Positions 1-9,113 of a DNA stretch of 64,000 bases are shown piece by piece (positions within the stretch are counted from its first letter, which is position 1; each line of letters starts with the position of its first letter). The notes below the pieces were generated by a model, which saw nothing but the letters and a program-made list of their open reading frames with translations, ran no database searches and was not told the origin of the DNA. A program made the translations under genes and the position numbers. This stretch comes from Anomaloglossus baeobatrachus (Eukaryota; Chordata; Amphibia; Anura; Aromobatidae), in NCBI RefSeq assembly GCF_048569485.1, contig NW_027442244.1, forward strand, positions 62,001-126,000, read 5' to 3'.

Positions 1-242
1 CCATTCAATTGCAAATGATCTAGATAAGACAGAGAACTGCAGCACGGGGACATAGCCGAGTTGGTCAGGTTGAGTGGTGATGAGTTTGCTATTTGGATGA
101 ATAAAGAAAGTCAAAAGTGTGAAAGATAAAAAACAAAAGGAGGAAGTGTGAAAAGTGAATGGGCCAAATTGAGGTGCATATGAAGACGTATGCTTTCTTC
201 CAATTCATTAAATCGGGCTAATATGAATCAGGTGAATTGAGT

Positions 243-257
243 TCTGCTTTTGGAAAC
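243..257 (-). terminator. snRNA 3' box of U2 copy 1
   Basis: On the minus strand the sequence is GTTTCCAAAAGCAGA, a full match to the metazoan snRNA 3'-end box GTTT-N(0-3)-AAA-R-NN-AGA. It starts 14 bases past the last base of the RNA, within the usual 9-19 base range. The Integrator complex uses this element to form the 3' end of Pol II snRNA transcripts. It recurs at the same distance after every U2 copy, including the two interrupted ones. Confidence 0.93.
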
Positions 258-270
258 TGGGTTAAGAAGG

Positions 271-457
271 GGTGCACCGTTCCTGGAGGTACTGCAATAC
301 CAGGTCAATGCGTGGAGTGGACAGAGCAAGCTCTTTTTCCATCTCCCTGTTCTAAAAATCCATTTAATATATGGTCCCCAGATAGGGGACGTATCAGATA
401 TTAAACTGATAAGAACAGATACTACACTTGATCTTAGCCAAAAGGCCGAGAAGCGAT
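271..457 (-). ncRNA. RNU2: U2 spliceosomal snRNA, copy 1 (reference copy)
   Basis: U2 snRNA pairs with the intron branch point in the spliceosome. Read on the minus strand from 457, the RNA opens AUCGCUUCUCGGCC, exactly the vertebrate U2 5' end. The branch-point recognition hexamer GUAGUA is nt 33-38. Stem-loop IIa (nt 68-84) is a perfect GUCCCC/GGGGAC hairpin; human U2 has GUCCUC/GAGGAC, so the change is compensatory. The Sm site AUUUUUAG is nt 99-106. Stem III closes with AGAGCUUGCUCU and stem IV carries UGGUAUUGCAGUACCUCCA. The templated 3' end is taken at GCACC (271), giving 187 nt; the mature human RNA is 188 nt with one added A. A perfect 3' box lies 13 bases beyond the RNA end, and promoter elements lie upstream. 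The start is fixed by the conserved 5' end and the spacing to the proximal element. Confidence 0.97.
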
Positions 458-496
458 AACCAGAATTGGTTTGGGCCTCGAGTGGCACCCTGGCCT

Positions 497-519
497 ATGC
501 CGGACACATCTTAGGGAGA
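497..519 (-). promoter_or_regulatory. Candidate proximal sequence element (PSE) of U2
   Basis: This lies at -40 to -62 relative to the U2 start, where the SNAPc-binding PSE of Pol II snRNA genes is expected. The minus strand carries TCTCCCTAAG at 510..519, one mismatch from the amphibian-type PSE core TCTCCNTATG as I remember it. There is no TATA box at -25, as expected for a Pol II rather than Pol III snRNA promoter. The element recurs unchanged before every copy. Position is strong evidence; the motif match is only moderate. Confidence 0.6.
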
Positions 520-536
520 GAGAGCGAGAGGGAGAC
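514..536 (-). repeat. Short GA/CT-rich simple stretch overlapping the PSE
   Basis: The plus strand is purine-only apart from isolated C residues (GGGAGAGAGAGCGAGAGGGAG); the U2 sense strand is CT-rich. It lies at about -57 to -79 from the U2 start. It recurs in each unit with no visible length change, so it is not behaving as a hypervariable microsatellite here. It could act as a GAGA-like or nucleosome-excluding stretch, but that is inference. Confidence 0.55.
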
Positions 537-623
537 AAACCCACGCCTACACAAGACATTTTGTCACCCAAGCCAACCCTTGAAAAGGCTGCTTTGCAGA
601 GCAAAAACAAGAAGAATGGTGCG

Positions 624-650
624 TTTTGCAGCCGCCGCCCACTGCAATGA
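624..650 (-). promoter_or_regulatory. Candidate distal sequence element (DSE): GC box plus weak octamer
   Basis: About -167 to -193 from the U2 start. The minus strand carries TGGGCGG (635..641), an Sp1-type GC box, and TTTTGCAG (624..631, plus) matches the octamer ATTTGCAT at six of eight positions. Pol II snRNA enhancers typically pair an octamer with an Sp1 or Staf site near -200. The GC box is convincing by sequence; the octamer assignment is weak. The segment is repeated without visible change in each unit. Confidence 0.45.
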
Positions 651-745
651 ATCTGAATAACTCCTCCTTTAGGGCGCAAGCAACTCCCCTCCCCCTTGCA
701 GTCTTTCCAATTCACGATACAAAAAGACGGACAGGACAGGTTGCC

Positions 746-960
746 TGACTTTCCGTCACTGCCACCCTTTGCCATCCTTACCCGTAGAAAGCCCTTTCAT
801 CATCCCCAAACCCTAATCTTTTCCCTTTCCTTCCCAGCCCCCAAACCCTGCCCTCTGTACCTTTCTCACCACCCGCTTCCCTTCTCCTGTCATCCCCCTA
901 CCACCCGGGAAAAAAAGAGATTGCCCCCTCCTTCCACTAGCCCACCCTCCCACCCAAAGA
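746..960. repeat. Long pyrimidine-rich tract upstream of U2
   Basis: About 215 bases are strongly C/T-rich on the plus strand, broken by a short GGGAAAAAAAGAGA patch near 907..920. On the U2 sense strand it is G/A-rich. Runs CCC at 823, 833, 838 and 846 give a canonical four-tract G-quadruplex motif on the minus strand, with a further CCC at 851. The tract lies 0.29-0.5 kb upstream of the U2 start. The proline- and serine-rich open frame that crosses it (696..1259) is a by-product of composition. The human U2 unit also carries a polypyrimidine (CT)n segment, so the parallel is of interest. Confidence 0.7.
823..853 (-). other. G-quadruplex-capable motif on the U2 sense strand
   Basis: On the minus strand, reading from 853, there are five runs of three or more G separated by loops of 2, 3, 2 and 7 bases. 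The four tracts from 848 down to 823 fit the G3+N1-7 pattern. The motif is repeated once per unit at the same place. Folding is inferred from pattern only. Confidence 0.6.
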
Positions 961-1305
961 ACAACTTCTTCTGCGCAGCTTGTTTTCTAGGCAGCAGCGC
1001 TATTGTGATGTCATCGGGGGGCATTGTGACAAGCCGCCAGTGTTCCGTCTCTTCATGTTGTGCACAGTTCAAACGGAAAATACATCAACAGGCAGACTAC
1101 AGAAAAGCTTACTATCAAAGGTTAGAGGGGGGCTTTCTCAGAGGGCTTTTTACAGTTTTTCTATTCCCAATTAGCCGTTTAAGTGTACTTATTGAAAGTA
1201 GTAATTCTTTCATAGGCCGCCCTTTCTTAGTATTTGACGTTCCTTATATTGCGGTATGAGGCTTCGCAGTAGGTTGCAAACATTCATCACCCATGACTGT
1301 CCCCA
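961..1305. other. Intergenic spacer, no gene seen
   Basis: Mixed-composition spacer. Visible motifs are an NRF1-like TGCGCA (972..977), a CRE-like TGATGTCA (1006..1013, one base off TGACGTCA) and a TGACGT half-site near 1236. These might mark an upstream activating region about 0.5-0.8 kb from the U2 start, but none is backed by other evidence. No structural RNA or protein gene was recognised. Confidence 0.4.
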
Positions 1306-1325
1306 ATTGAGCTCAGAAGCTCAAT
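1306..1325. repeat. Perfect short hairpin in the spacer
   Basis: ATTGAGCT and AGCTCAAT are exact inverted repeats separated by the four-base loop CAGA. It occurs once in every unit. In units 15 and 17 the right arm has a G-to-T change (24214 and 27370) that breaks one stem pair. Function is unknown; it is not a U2 3' box and is far from the U2 gene. Confidence 0.6.
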
Positions 1326-1349
1326 GTCTATCATGACCTCTCTTTTAGA

Positions 1350-1633
1350 ATGTCCAAGAGCAAGCAAACTATTCCTCCAGGAGAGGGCGCCAACAGACTA
1401 CTAAAGAGATCATCATTACTCAAAGAAAACCCCAAAAACCAATGCATGATAGGAATAAACAGGTAACTTTCTTTGGAGTGGAAGCGGAGAGATCGCACCA
1501 GATGCCAATTCTAGATCTTATCACACCTGTGGTCACTGCAGCAGCAGGTGAATCCACTTTGTCCAAAAGGGATCTATTCCATTCAATTGCAAATGATCTA
1601 GATAAGACAGAGAACTGCAGCACGGGGACATAG
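1350..1633 (+). other. Weak open-frame relic in the spacer, origin unrecognised
   Basis: A plus-strand frame begins MSKSKQTIPPGEGANRL at 1350 and in most units ends early. An overlapping frame runs 1442..1633 (63 codons, MHDRNKQVTFFGVEAERS onwards) and stops in ACATAG. AATAAA occurs at about 1452 and again at 1676, followed by an A-rich stretch. In one unit an extra T at 37740 joins the two into a 94-codon frame (37690..37974). The residue composition is more protein-like than other frames here and recalls the start of L1-type ORF1 proteins, but I cannot name a family. It may be a fossil of a retroelement caught in the founding unit, or chance. Confidence 0.2.
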
Positions 1634-1820
1634 CCGAGTTGGTCAGGTTGAGTGGTGATGAGTTTGCTATTTGGATGAATAAAGAAAGTCAAAAGTGTGA
1701 AAGATAAAAAACAAAAGGAGGAAGTGTGAAAAGTGAATGGGCCAAATTGAGGTGCATATGAAGACGTATGCTTTCTTCCAATTCATTAAATCGGGCTAAT
1801 ATGAATCAGGTGAATTGAGT
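1634..1820. other. A-rich spacer 3' of the next U2 copy, no gene seen
   Basis: A-rich on the plus strand (AATAAAG, GATAAAAAACAAAAGGAGG), T-rich on the U2 sense strand, between the weak open frame and the 3' box of U2 copy 2. A T-rich region just past the 3' box may lie in the zone where snRNA transcription stops, but no specific terminator is recognised. Confidence 0.4.
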
Positions 1821-1848
1821 TCTGCTTTTGGAAACTGGGTTAAGAAGG

Positions 1849-2035
1849 GGTGCACCGTTCCTGGAGGTACTGCAATACCAGGTCAATGCGTGGAGTGGAC
1901 AGAGCAAGCTCTTTTTCCATCTCCCTGTTCTAAAAATCCATTTAATATATGGTCCCCAGATAGGGGACGTATCAGATATTAAACTGATAAGAACAGATAC
2001 TACACTTGATCTTAGCCAAAAGGCCGAGAAGCGAT
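1849..2035 (-). ncRNA. RNU2: U2 snRNA, copy 2
   Basis: 187 nt, no difference seen from copy 1. 3' box at 1821..1835 and PSE-like element at 2075..2097. Confidence 0.96.
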
Positions 2036-3426
2036 AACCAGAATTGGTTTGGGCCTCGAGTGGCACCCTGGCCTATGCCGGACACATCTTAGGGAGAGAG
2101 AGCGAGAGGGAGACAAACCCACGCCTACACAAGACATTTTGTCACCCAAGCCAACCCTTGAAAAGGCTGCTTTGCAGAGCAAAAACAAGAAGAATGGTGC
2201 GTTTTGCAGCCGCCGCCCACTGCAATGAATCTGAATAACTCCTCCTTTAGGGCGCAAGCAACTCCCCTCCCCCTTGCAGTCTTTCCAATTCACGATACAA
2301 AAAGACGGACAGGACAGGTTGCCTGACTTTCCGTCACTGCCACCCTTTGCCATCCTTACCCGTAGAAAGCCCTTTCATCATCCCCAAACCCTAATCTTTT
2401 CCCTTTCCTTCCCAGCCCCCAAACCCTGCCCTCTGTACCTTTCTCACCACCCGCTTCCCTTCTCCTGTCATCCCCCTACCACCCGGGAAAAAAAGAGATT
2501 GCCCCCTCCTTCCACTAGCCCACCCTCCCACCCAAAGAACAACTTCTTCTGCGCAGCTTGTTTTCTAGGCAGCAGCGCTATTGTGATGTCATCGGGGGGC
2601 ATTGTGACAAGCCGCCAGTGTTCCGTCTCTTCATGTTGTGCACAGTTCAAACGGAAAATACATCAACAGGCAGACTACAGAAAAGCTTACTATCAAAGGT
2701 TAGAGGGGGGCTTTCTCAGAGGGCTTTTTACAGTTTTTCTATTCCCAATTAGCCGTTTAAGTGTACTTATTGAAAGTAGTAATTCTTTCATAGGCCGCCC
2801 TTTCTTAGTATTTGACGTTCCTTATATTGCGGTATGAGGCTTCGCAGTAGGTTGCAAACATTCATCACCCATGACTGTCCCCAATTGAGCTCAGAAGCTC
2901 AATGTCTATCATGACCTCTCTTTTAGAATGTCCAAGAGCAAGCAAACTATTCCTCCAGGAGAGGGCGCCAACAGACTACTAAAGAGATCATCATTACTCA
3001 AAGAAAACCCCAAAAACCAATGCATGATAGGAATAAACAGGTAACTTTCTTTGGAGTGGAAGCGGAGAGATCGCACCAGATGCCAATTCTAGATCTTATC
3101 ACACCTGTGGTCACTGCAGCAGCAGGTGAATCCACTTTGTCCAAAAGGGATCTATTCCATTCAATTGCAAATGATCTAGATAAGACAGAGAACTGCAGCA
3201 CGGGGACATAGCCGAGTTGGTCAGGTTGAGTGGTGATGAGTTTGCTATTTGGATGAATAAAGAAAGTCAAAAGTGTGAAAGATAAAAAACAAAAGGAGGA
3301 AGTGTGAAAAGTGAATGGGCCAAATTGAGGTGCATATGAAGACGTATGCTTTCTTCCAATTCATTAAATCGGGCTAATATGAATCAGGTGAATTGAGTTC
3401 TGCTTTTGGAAACTGGGTTAAGAAGG

Positions 3427-3613
3427 GGTGCACCGTTCCTGGAGGTACTGCAATACCAGGTCAATGCGTGGAGTGGACAGAGCAAGCTCTTTTTCCATCT
3501 CCCTGTTCTAAAAATCCATTTAATATATGGTCCCCAGATAGGGGACGTATCAGATATTAAACTGATAAGAACAGATACTACACTTGATCTTAGCCAAAAG
3601 GCCGAGAAGCGAT
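3427..3613 (-). ncRNA. RNU2: U2 snRNA, copy 3
   Basis: 187 nt, no difference seen from copy 1. 3' box 3399..3413, PSE-like element 3653..3675. The spacer to its right has a small change near 4507 (AATGTCCAAG becomes AATGACAAG), making this unit 1577 bp. Confidence 0.96.
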
Positions 3614-5003
3614 AACCAGAATTGGTTTGGGCCTCGAGTGGCACCCTGGCCTATGCCGGACACATCTTAGGGAGAGAGAGCGAGAGGGAGACAAACCCAC
3701 GCCTACACAAGACATTTTGTCACCCAAGCCAACCCTTGAAAAGGCTGCTTTGCAGAGCAAAAACAAGAAGAATGGTGCGTTTTGCAGCCGCCGCCCACTG
3801 CAATGAATCTGAATAACTCCTCCTTTAGGGCGCAAGCAACTCCCCTCCCCCTTGCAGTCTTTCCAATTCACGATACAAAAAGACGGACAGGACAGGTTGC
3901 CTGACTTTCCGTCACTGCCACCCTTTGCCATCCTTACCCGTAGAAAGCCCTTTCATCATCCCCAAACCCTAATCTTTTCCCTTTCCTTCCCAGCCCCCAA
4001 ACCCTGCCCTCTGTACCTTTCTCACCACCCGCTTCCCTTCTCCTGTCATCCCCCTACCACCCGGGAAAAAAAGAGATTGCCCCCTCCTTCCACTAGCCCA
4101 CCCTCCCACCCAAAGAACAACTTCTTCTGCGCAGCTTGTTTTCTAGGCAGCAGCGCTATTGTGATGTCATCGGGGGGCATTGTGACAAGCCGCCAGTGTT
4201 CCGTCTCTTCATGTTGTGCACAGTTCAAACGGAAAATACATCAACAGGCAGACTACAGAAAAGCTTACTATCAAAGGTTAGAGGGGGGCTTTCTCAGAGG
4301 GCTTTTTACAGTTTTTCTATTCCCAATTAGCCGTTTAAGTGTACTTATTGAAAGTAGTAATTCTTTCATAGGCCGCCCTTTCTTAGTATTTGACGTTCCT
4401 TATATTGCGGTATGAGGCTTCGCAGTAGGTTGCAAACATTCATCACCCATGACTGTCCCCAATTGAGCTCAGAAGCTCAATGTCTATCATGACCTCTCTT
4501 TTAGAATGACAAGAGCAAGCAAACTATTCCTCCAGGAGAGGGCGCCAACAGACTACTAAAGAGATCATCATTACTCAAAGAAAACCCCAAAAACCAATGC
4601 ATGATAGGAATAAACAGGTAACTTTCTTTGGAGTGGAAGCGGAGAGATCGCACCAGATGCCAATTCTAGATCTTATCACACCTGTGGTCACTGCAGCAGC
4701 AGGTGAATCCACTTTGTCCAAAAGGGATCTATTCCATTCAATTGCAAATGATCTAGATAAGACAGAGAACTGCAGCACGGGGACATAGCCGAGTTGGTCA
4801 GGTTGAGTGGTGATGAGTTTGCTATTTGGATGAATAAAGAAAGTCAAAAGTGTGAAAGATAAAAAACAAAAGGAGGAAGTGTGAAAAGTGAATGGGCCAA
4901 ATTGAGGTGCATATGAAGACGTATGCTTTCTTCCAATTCATTAAATCGGGCTAATATGAATCAGGTGAATTGAGTTCTGCTTTTGGAAACTGGGTTAAGA
5001 AGG

Positions 5004-5190
5004 GGTGCACCGTTCCTGGAGGTACTGCAATACCAGGTCAATGCGTGGAGTGGACAGAGCAAGCTCTTTTTCCATCTCCCTGTTCTAAAAATCCATTTAA
5101 TATATGGTCCCCAGATAGGGGACGTATCAGATATTAAACTGATAAGAACAGATACTACACTTGATCTTAGCCAAAAGGCCGAGAAGCGAT
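5004..5190 (-). ncRNA. RNU2: U2 snRNA, copy 4
   Basis: 187 nt, no difference seen from copy 1. 3' box 4976..4990, PSE-like element 5230..5252. Confidence 0.96.
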
Positions 5191-6581
5191 AACCAGAATT
5201 GGTTTGGGCCTCGAGTGGCACCCTGGCCTATGCCGGACACATCTTAGGGAGAGAGAGCGAGAGGGAGACAAACCCACGCCTACACAAGACATTTTGTCAC
5301 CCAAGCCAACCCTTGAAAAGGCTGCTTTGCAGAGCAAAAACAAGAAGAATGGTGCGTTTTGCAGCCGCCGCCCACTGCAATGAATCTGAATAACTCCTCC
5401 TTTAGGGCGCAAGCAACTCCCCTCCCCCTTGCAGTCTTTCCAATTCACGATACAAAAAGACGGACAGGACAGGTTGCCTGACTTTCCGTCACTGCCACCC
5501 TTTGCCATCCTTACCCGTAGAAAGCCCTTTCATCATCCCCAAACCCTAATCTTTTCCCTTTCCTTCCCAGCCCCCAAACCCTGCCCTCTGTACCTTTCTC
5601 ACCACCCGCTTCCCTTCTCCTGTCATCCCCCTACCACCCGGGAAAAAAAGAGATTGCCCCCTCCTTCCACTAGCCCACCCTCCCACCCAAAGAACAACTT
5701 CTTCTGCGCAGCTTGTTTTCTAGGCAGCAGCGCTATTGTGATGTCATCGGGGGGCATTGTGACAAGCCGCCAGTGTTCCGTCTCTTCATGTTGTGCACAG
5801 TTCAAACGGAAAATACATCAACAGGCAGACTACAGAAAAGCTTACTATCAAAGGTTAGAGGGGGGCTTTCTCAGAGGGCTTTTTACAGTTTTTCTATTCC
5901 CAATTAGCCGTTTAAGTGTACTTATTGAAAGTAGTAATTCTTTCATAGGCCGCCCTTTCTTAGTATTTGACGTTCCTTATATTGCGGTATGAGGCTTCGC
6001 AGTAGGTTGCAAACATTCATCACCCATGACTGTCCCCAATTGAGCTCAGAAGCTCAATGTCTATCATGACCTCTCTTTTAGAATGTCCAAGAGCAAGCAA
6101 ACTATTCCTCCAGGAGAGGGCGCCAACAGACTACTAAAGAGATCATCATTACTCAAAGAAAACCCCAAAAACCAATGCATGATAGGAATAAACAGGTAAC
6201 TTTCTTTGGAGTGGAAGCGGAGAGATCGCACCAGATGCCAATTCTAGATCTTATCACACCTGTGGTCACTGCAGCAGCAGGTGAATCCACTTTGTCCAAA
6301 AGGGATCTATTCCATTCAATTGCAAATGATCTAGATAAGACAGAGAACTGCAGCACGGGGACATAGCCGAGTTGGTCAGGTTGAGTGGTGATGAGTTTGC
6401 TATTTGGATGAATAAAGAAAGTCAAAAGTGTGAAAGATAAAAAACAAAAGGAGGAAGTGTGAAAAGTGAATGGGCCAAATTGAGGTGCATATGAAGACGT
6501 ATGCTTTCTTCCAATTCATTAAATCGGGCTAATATGAATCAGGTGAATTGAGTTCTGCTTTTGGAAACTGGGTTAAGAAGG

Positions 6582-6768
6582 GGTGCACCGTTCCTGGAGG
6601 TACTGCAATACCAGGTCAATGCGTGGAGTGGACAGAGCAAGCTCTTTTTCCATCTCCCTGTTCTAAAAATCCATTTAATATATGGTCCCCAGATAGGGGA
6701 CGTATCAGATATTAAACTGATAAGAACAGATACTACACTTGATCTTAGCCAAAAGGCCGAGAAGCGAT
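6582..6768 (-). ncRNA. RNU2: U2 snRNA, copy 5
   Basis: 187 nt, no difference seen from copy 1. 3' box 6554..6568, PSE-like element 6808..6830. Confidence 0.96.
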
Positions 6769-8309
6769 AACCAGAATTGGTTTGGGCCTCGAGTGGCACC
6801 CTGGCCTATGCCGGACACATCTTAGGGAGAGAGAGCGAGAGGGAGACAAACCCACGCCTACACAAGACATTTTGTCACCCAAGCCAACCCTTGAAAAGGC
6901 TGCTTTGCAGAGCAAAAACAAGAAGAATGGTGCGTTTTGCAGCCGCCGCCCACTGCAATGAATCTGAATAACTCCTCCTTTAGGGCGCAAGCAACTCCCC
7001 TCCCCCTTGCAGTCTTTCCAATTCACGATACAAAAAGACGGACAGGACAGGTTGCCTGACTTTCCGTCACTGCCACCCTTTGCCATCCTTACCCGTAGAA
7101 AGCCCTTTCATCATCCCCAAACCCTAATCTTTTCCCTTTCCTTCCCAGCCCCCAAACCCTGCCCTCTGTACCTTTCTCACCACCCGCTTCCCTTCTCCTG
7201 TCATCCCCCTACCACCCGGGAAAAAAAGAGATTGCCCCCTCCTTCCACTAGCCCACCCTCCCACCCAAAGAACAACTTCTTCTGCGCAGCTTGTTTTCTA
7301 GGCAGCAGCGCTATTGTGATGTCATCGGGGGGCATTGTGACAAGCCGCCAGTGTTCCGTCTCTTCATGTTGTGCACAGTTCAAACGGAAAATACATCAAC
7401 AGGCAGACTACAGAAAAGCTTACTATCAAAGGTTAGAGGGGGGCTTTCTCAGAGGGCTTTTTACAGTTTTTCTATTCCCAATTAGCCGTTTAAGTGTACT
7501 TATTGAAAGTAGTAATTCTTTCATAGGCCGCCCTTTCTTAGTATTTGACGTTCCTTATATTGCGGTATGAGGCTTCGCAGTAGGTTGCAAACATTCATCA
7601 CCCATGACTGTCCCCAATTGAGCTCAGAAGCTCAATGTCTATCATGACCTCTCTTTTAGAATGTCCAAGAGCAAGCAAACTATTCCTCCAGGAGAGGGCG
7701 CCAACAGACTACTAAAGAGATCATCATTACTCAAAGAAAACCCCAAAAACCAATGCATGATAGGAATAAACAGGTAACTTTCTTTGGAGTGGAAGCGGAG
7801 AGATCGCACCAGATGCCAATTCTAGATCTTATCACACCTGTGGTCACTGCAGCAGCAGGTGAATCCACTTTGTCCAAAAGGGATCTATTCCATTCAATTG
7901 CAAATGATCTAGATAAGACAGAGAACTGCAGCACGGGGACATAGCCGAGTTGGTCAGGTTGAGTGGTGATGAGTTTGCTATTTGGATGAATAAAGAAAGT
8001 CAAAAGTGTGAAAGATAAAAAACAAAAGGAGGAAGTGTGAAAAGTGAATGGGCCAAATTGAGGTGCATATGAAGACGTATGCTTTCTTCCAATTCATTAA
8101 ATCGGGCTAATATGAATCAGGTGAATTGAGTTCTGCTTTTGGAAACTGGGTTAAGAAGGGGTGCACCGTTCCTGGAGGTACTGCAATACCAGGTCAATGC
8201 GTGGAGTGGACAGAGCAAGCTCTTTTTCCATCTCCCTGTTCTAAAAATCCATTTAATATATGGTCCCCAGATAGGGGACGTATCAGATATTAAACTGATA
8301 AGAACAGAT

Positions 8310-9113
8310 TTTTGATTTAATGAAGCTTTCCAAAGCACCACAAAAAATGCATGACCGAAGTCACACCAAAAACAGTGCAAAGGCTAGGATTCGTGTGGAC
8401 CCCACCGTGAGGAGAGGGTCCCCAAAAATCAACCCCGTCCCTCCGAGCCAGAAGGCCACAGCAAGGGTCAGGGATCTTCGGTGCTCCCCCAAGCCGAAGC
8501 CTGGTTGAGCCTTGTCGTTGCTCCCAGCGTCCACCCAGGCATCTTACCCAAGTGGAGTAGAGAGCTACTAGTTGTTGGTTTCGCAGCCGAAACTGCCCGG
8601 ACCGTCAACCGGTGTTGGTTTCTCAGCCCAAGGCTAACCGGACCTCCAACCGGGTGTTGGTTTCTCAGCCGAAGCTGACCCAGACCTCCAACCGGGTGTT
8701 GGTTTCTCAGCCGAAGCTGACCCAGACCTCCAACCGGGTGTTAGTTTCTCAGCCCAAAGCTGACCAGACCTCCGACCGGGATTATAAAAATTTCCCTTCC
8801 TAGCCAGAAGGCCGGGATAGGGTAATATGCTCAAAAAGTATGAAAAGGCAAGGTACGGTGTGCTACAGAGCCCAAGACTTGCCGGGGTCCCAAGCCAGCA
8901 AGCTCAGACTCACTCCAGGGTCGTCAGTCCTGGGGCACGTTGTACCATAGCCCCCCACCCTTACTCAGTCTAATAGCCTCGATCCTGGTAGGGCCATGTT
9001 TTCCTCTAGATGAATATACTATCCACCCAGAGTACTAGCAAGCGCAACCTTCCAGTGTGCATTGTATCATTGTACTAAGGTGGCCTGGAGCTTAAACCAC
9101 CTCTTCGAACAAC
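8310..9113 (-). mobile_element. U2-targeted non-LTR retrotransposon fragment or non-autonomous relative, copy A (Keno-like)
   Basis: An 804-bp insert between U2 nt 37 and 38, in the U2 sense. Its left (3') junction is the same as in copy B: on the minus strand it ends ATTAAATCAAAAA and runs straight into the target ATCTGTTC, one A being ambiguous. Its right (5') end extends 45 bp beyond the shared segment (9069..9113) and has no target-site duplication. A fixed 3' end with short A tail and a variable 5' end are typical of target-primed reverse transcription. No reverse transcriptase or endonuclease frame is present, so it is either a 5'-truncated 3' UTR or a short non-autonomous element. Reading from 9113, short frames soon stop and could be the last codons of an ORF2, but none is recognisable. 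Keno elements of the Tx1 lineage are known to target U2 genes; the family assignment rests on target choice only. Confidence 0.7.
8573..8780 (-). repeat. 42-bp minisatellite inside element copy A, five units
   Basis: Units begin TGTTGGTTTC (plus) at 8573, 8613, 8655, 8697 and 8739, with spacing 40, 42, 42, 42. The middle units are nearly identical; the outer ones have diverged. Because 42 is a multiple of three, the array reads as a 14-residue repeat in some frames, which is a by-product. It sits in the body of the element, about 260 bp from its 3' end. Confidence 0.9.

Noticed and set aside
228-488. 86-codon minus-strand frame and 69-codon plus-strand frame over U2
   Set aside because: Both are translations of the U2 RNA gene itself.
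434-775. 113-codon minus-strand open frame upstream of and into U2
   Set aside because: It covers the U2 promoter and the first bases of the RNA gene and ends in it. Its conservation is explained by array homogeneity.
746-960. Telomere-like AAACCCTAA within the pyrimidine tract
   Set aside because: Only a single copy of CCCTAA is present; there is no tandem telomeric run.
696-1259. 187-codon plus-strand open frame, the longest in each unit
   Set aside because: It runs along the pyrimidine-rich tract and is rich in Pro and Ser from composition alone. It is cut by a stop in unit 11 (17626) and shifted in unit 24, and has no recognisable domain.
1631-1642. Perfect match to the tRNA/SINE A box (TAGCCGAGTTGG)
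   Set aside because: No B box follows within the usual 30-60 bases and no cloverleaf can be drawn. It is altered at 44282..44283 without other effect. Likely chance, or at most a SINE relic.
8612-8803. Repeated 14-residue open frames in the elements (also 36244..36500)
   Set aside because: They are the 42-bp minisatellite read in frame because 42 is divisible by three. They are open on both strands and several frames, so not protein evidence.
8310-9113. Insert as a classical DNA transposon
   Set aside because: There are no terminal inverted repeats. The ends behave unequally (fixed 3' end with A tail, variable 5' end), which fits target-primed reverse transcription.
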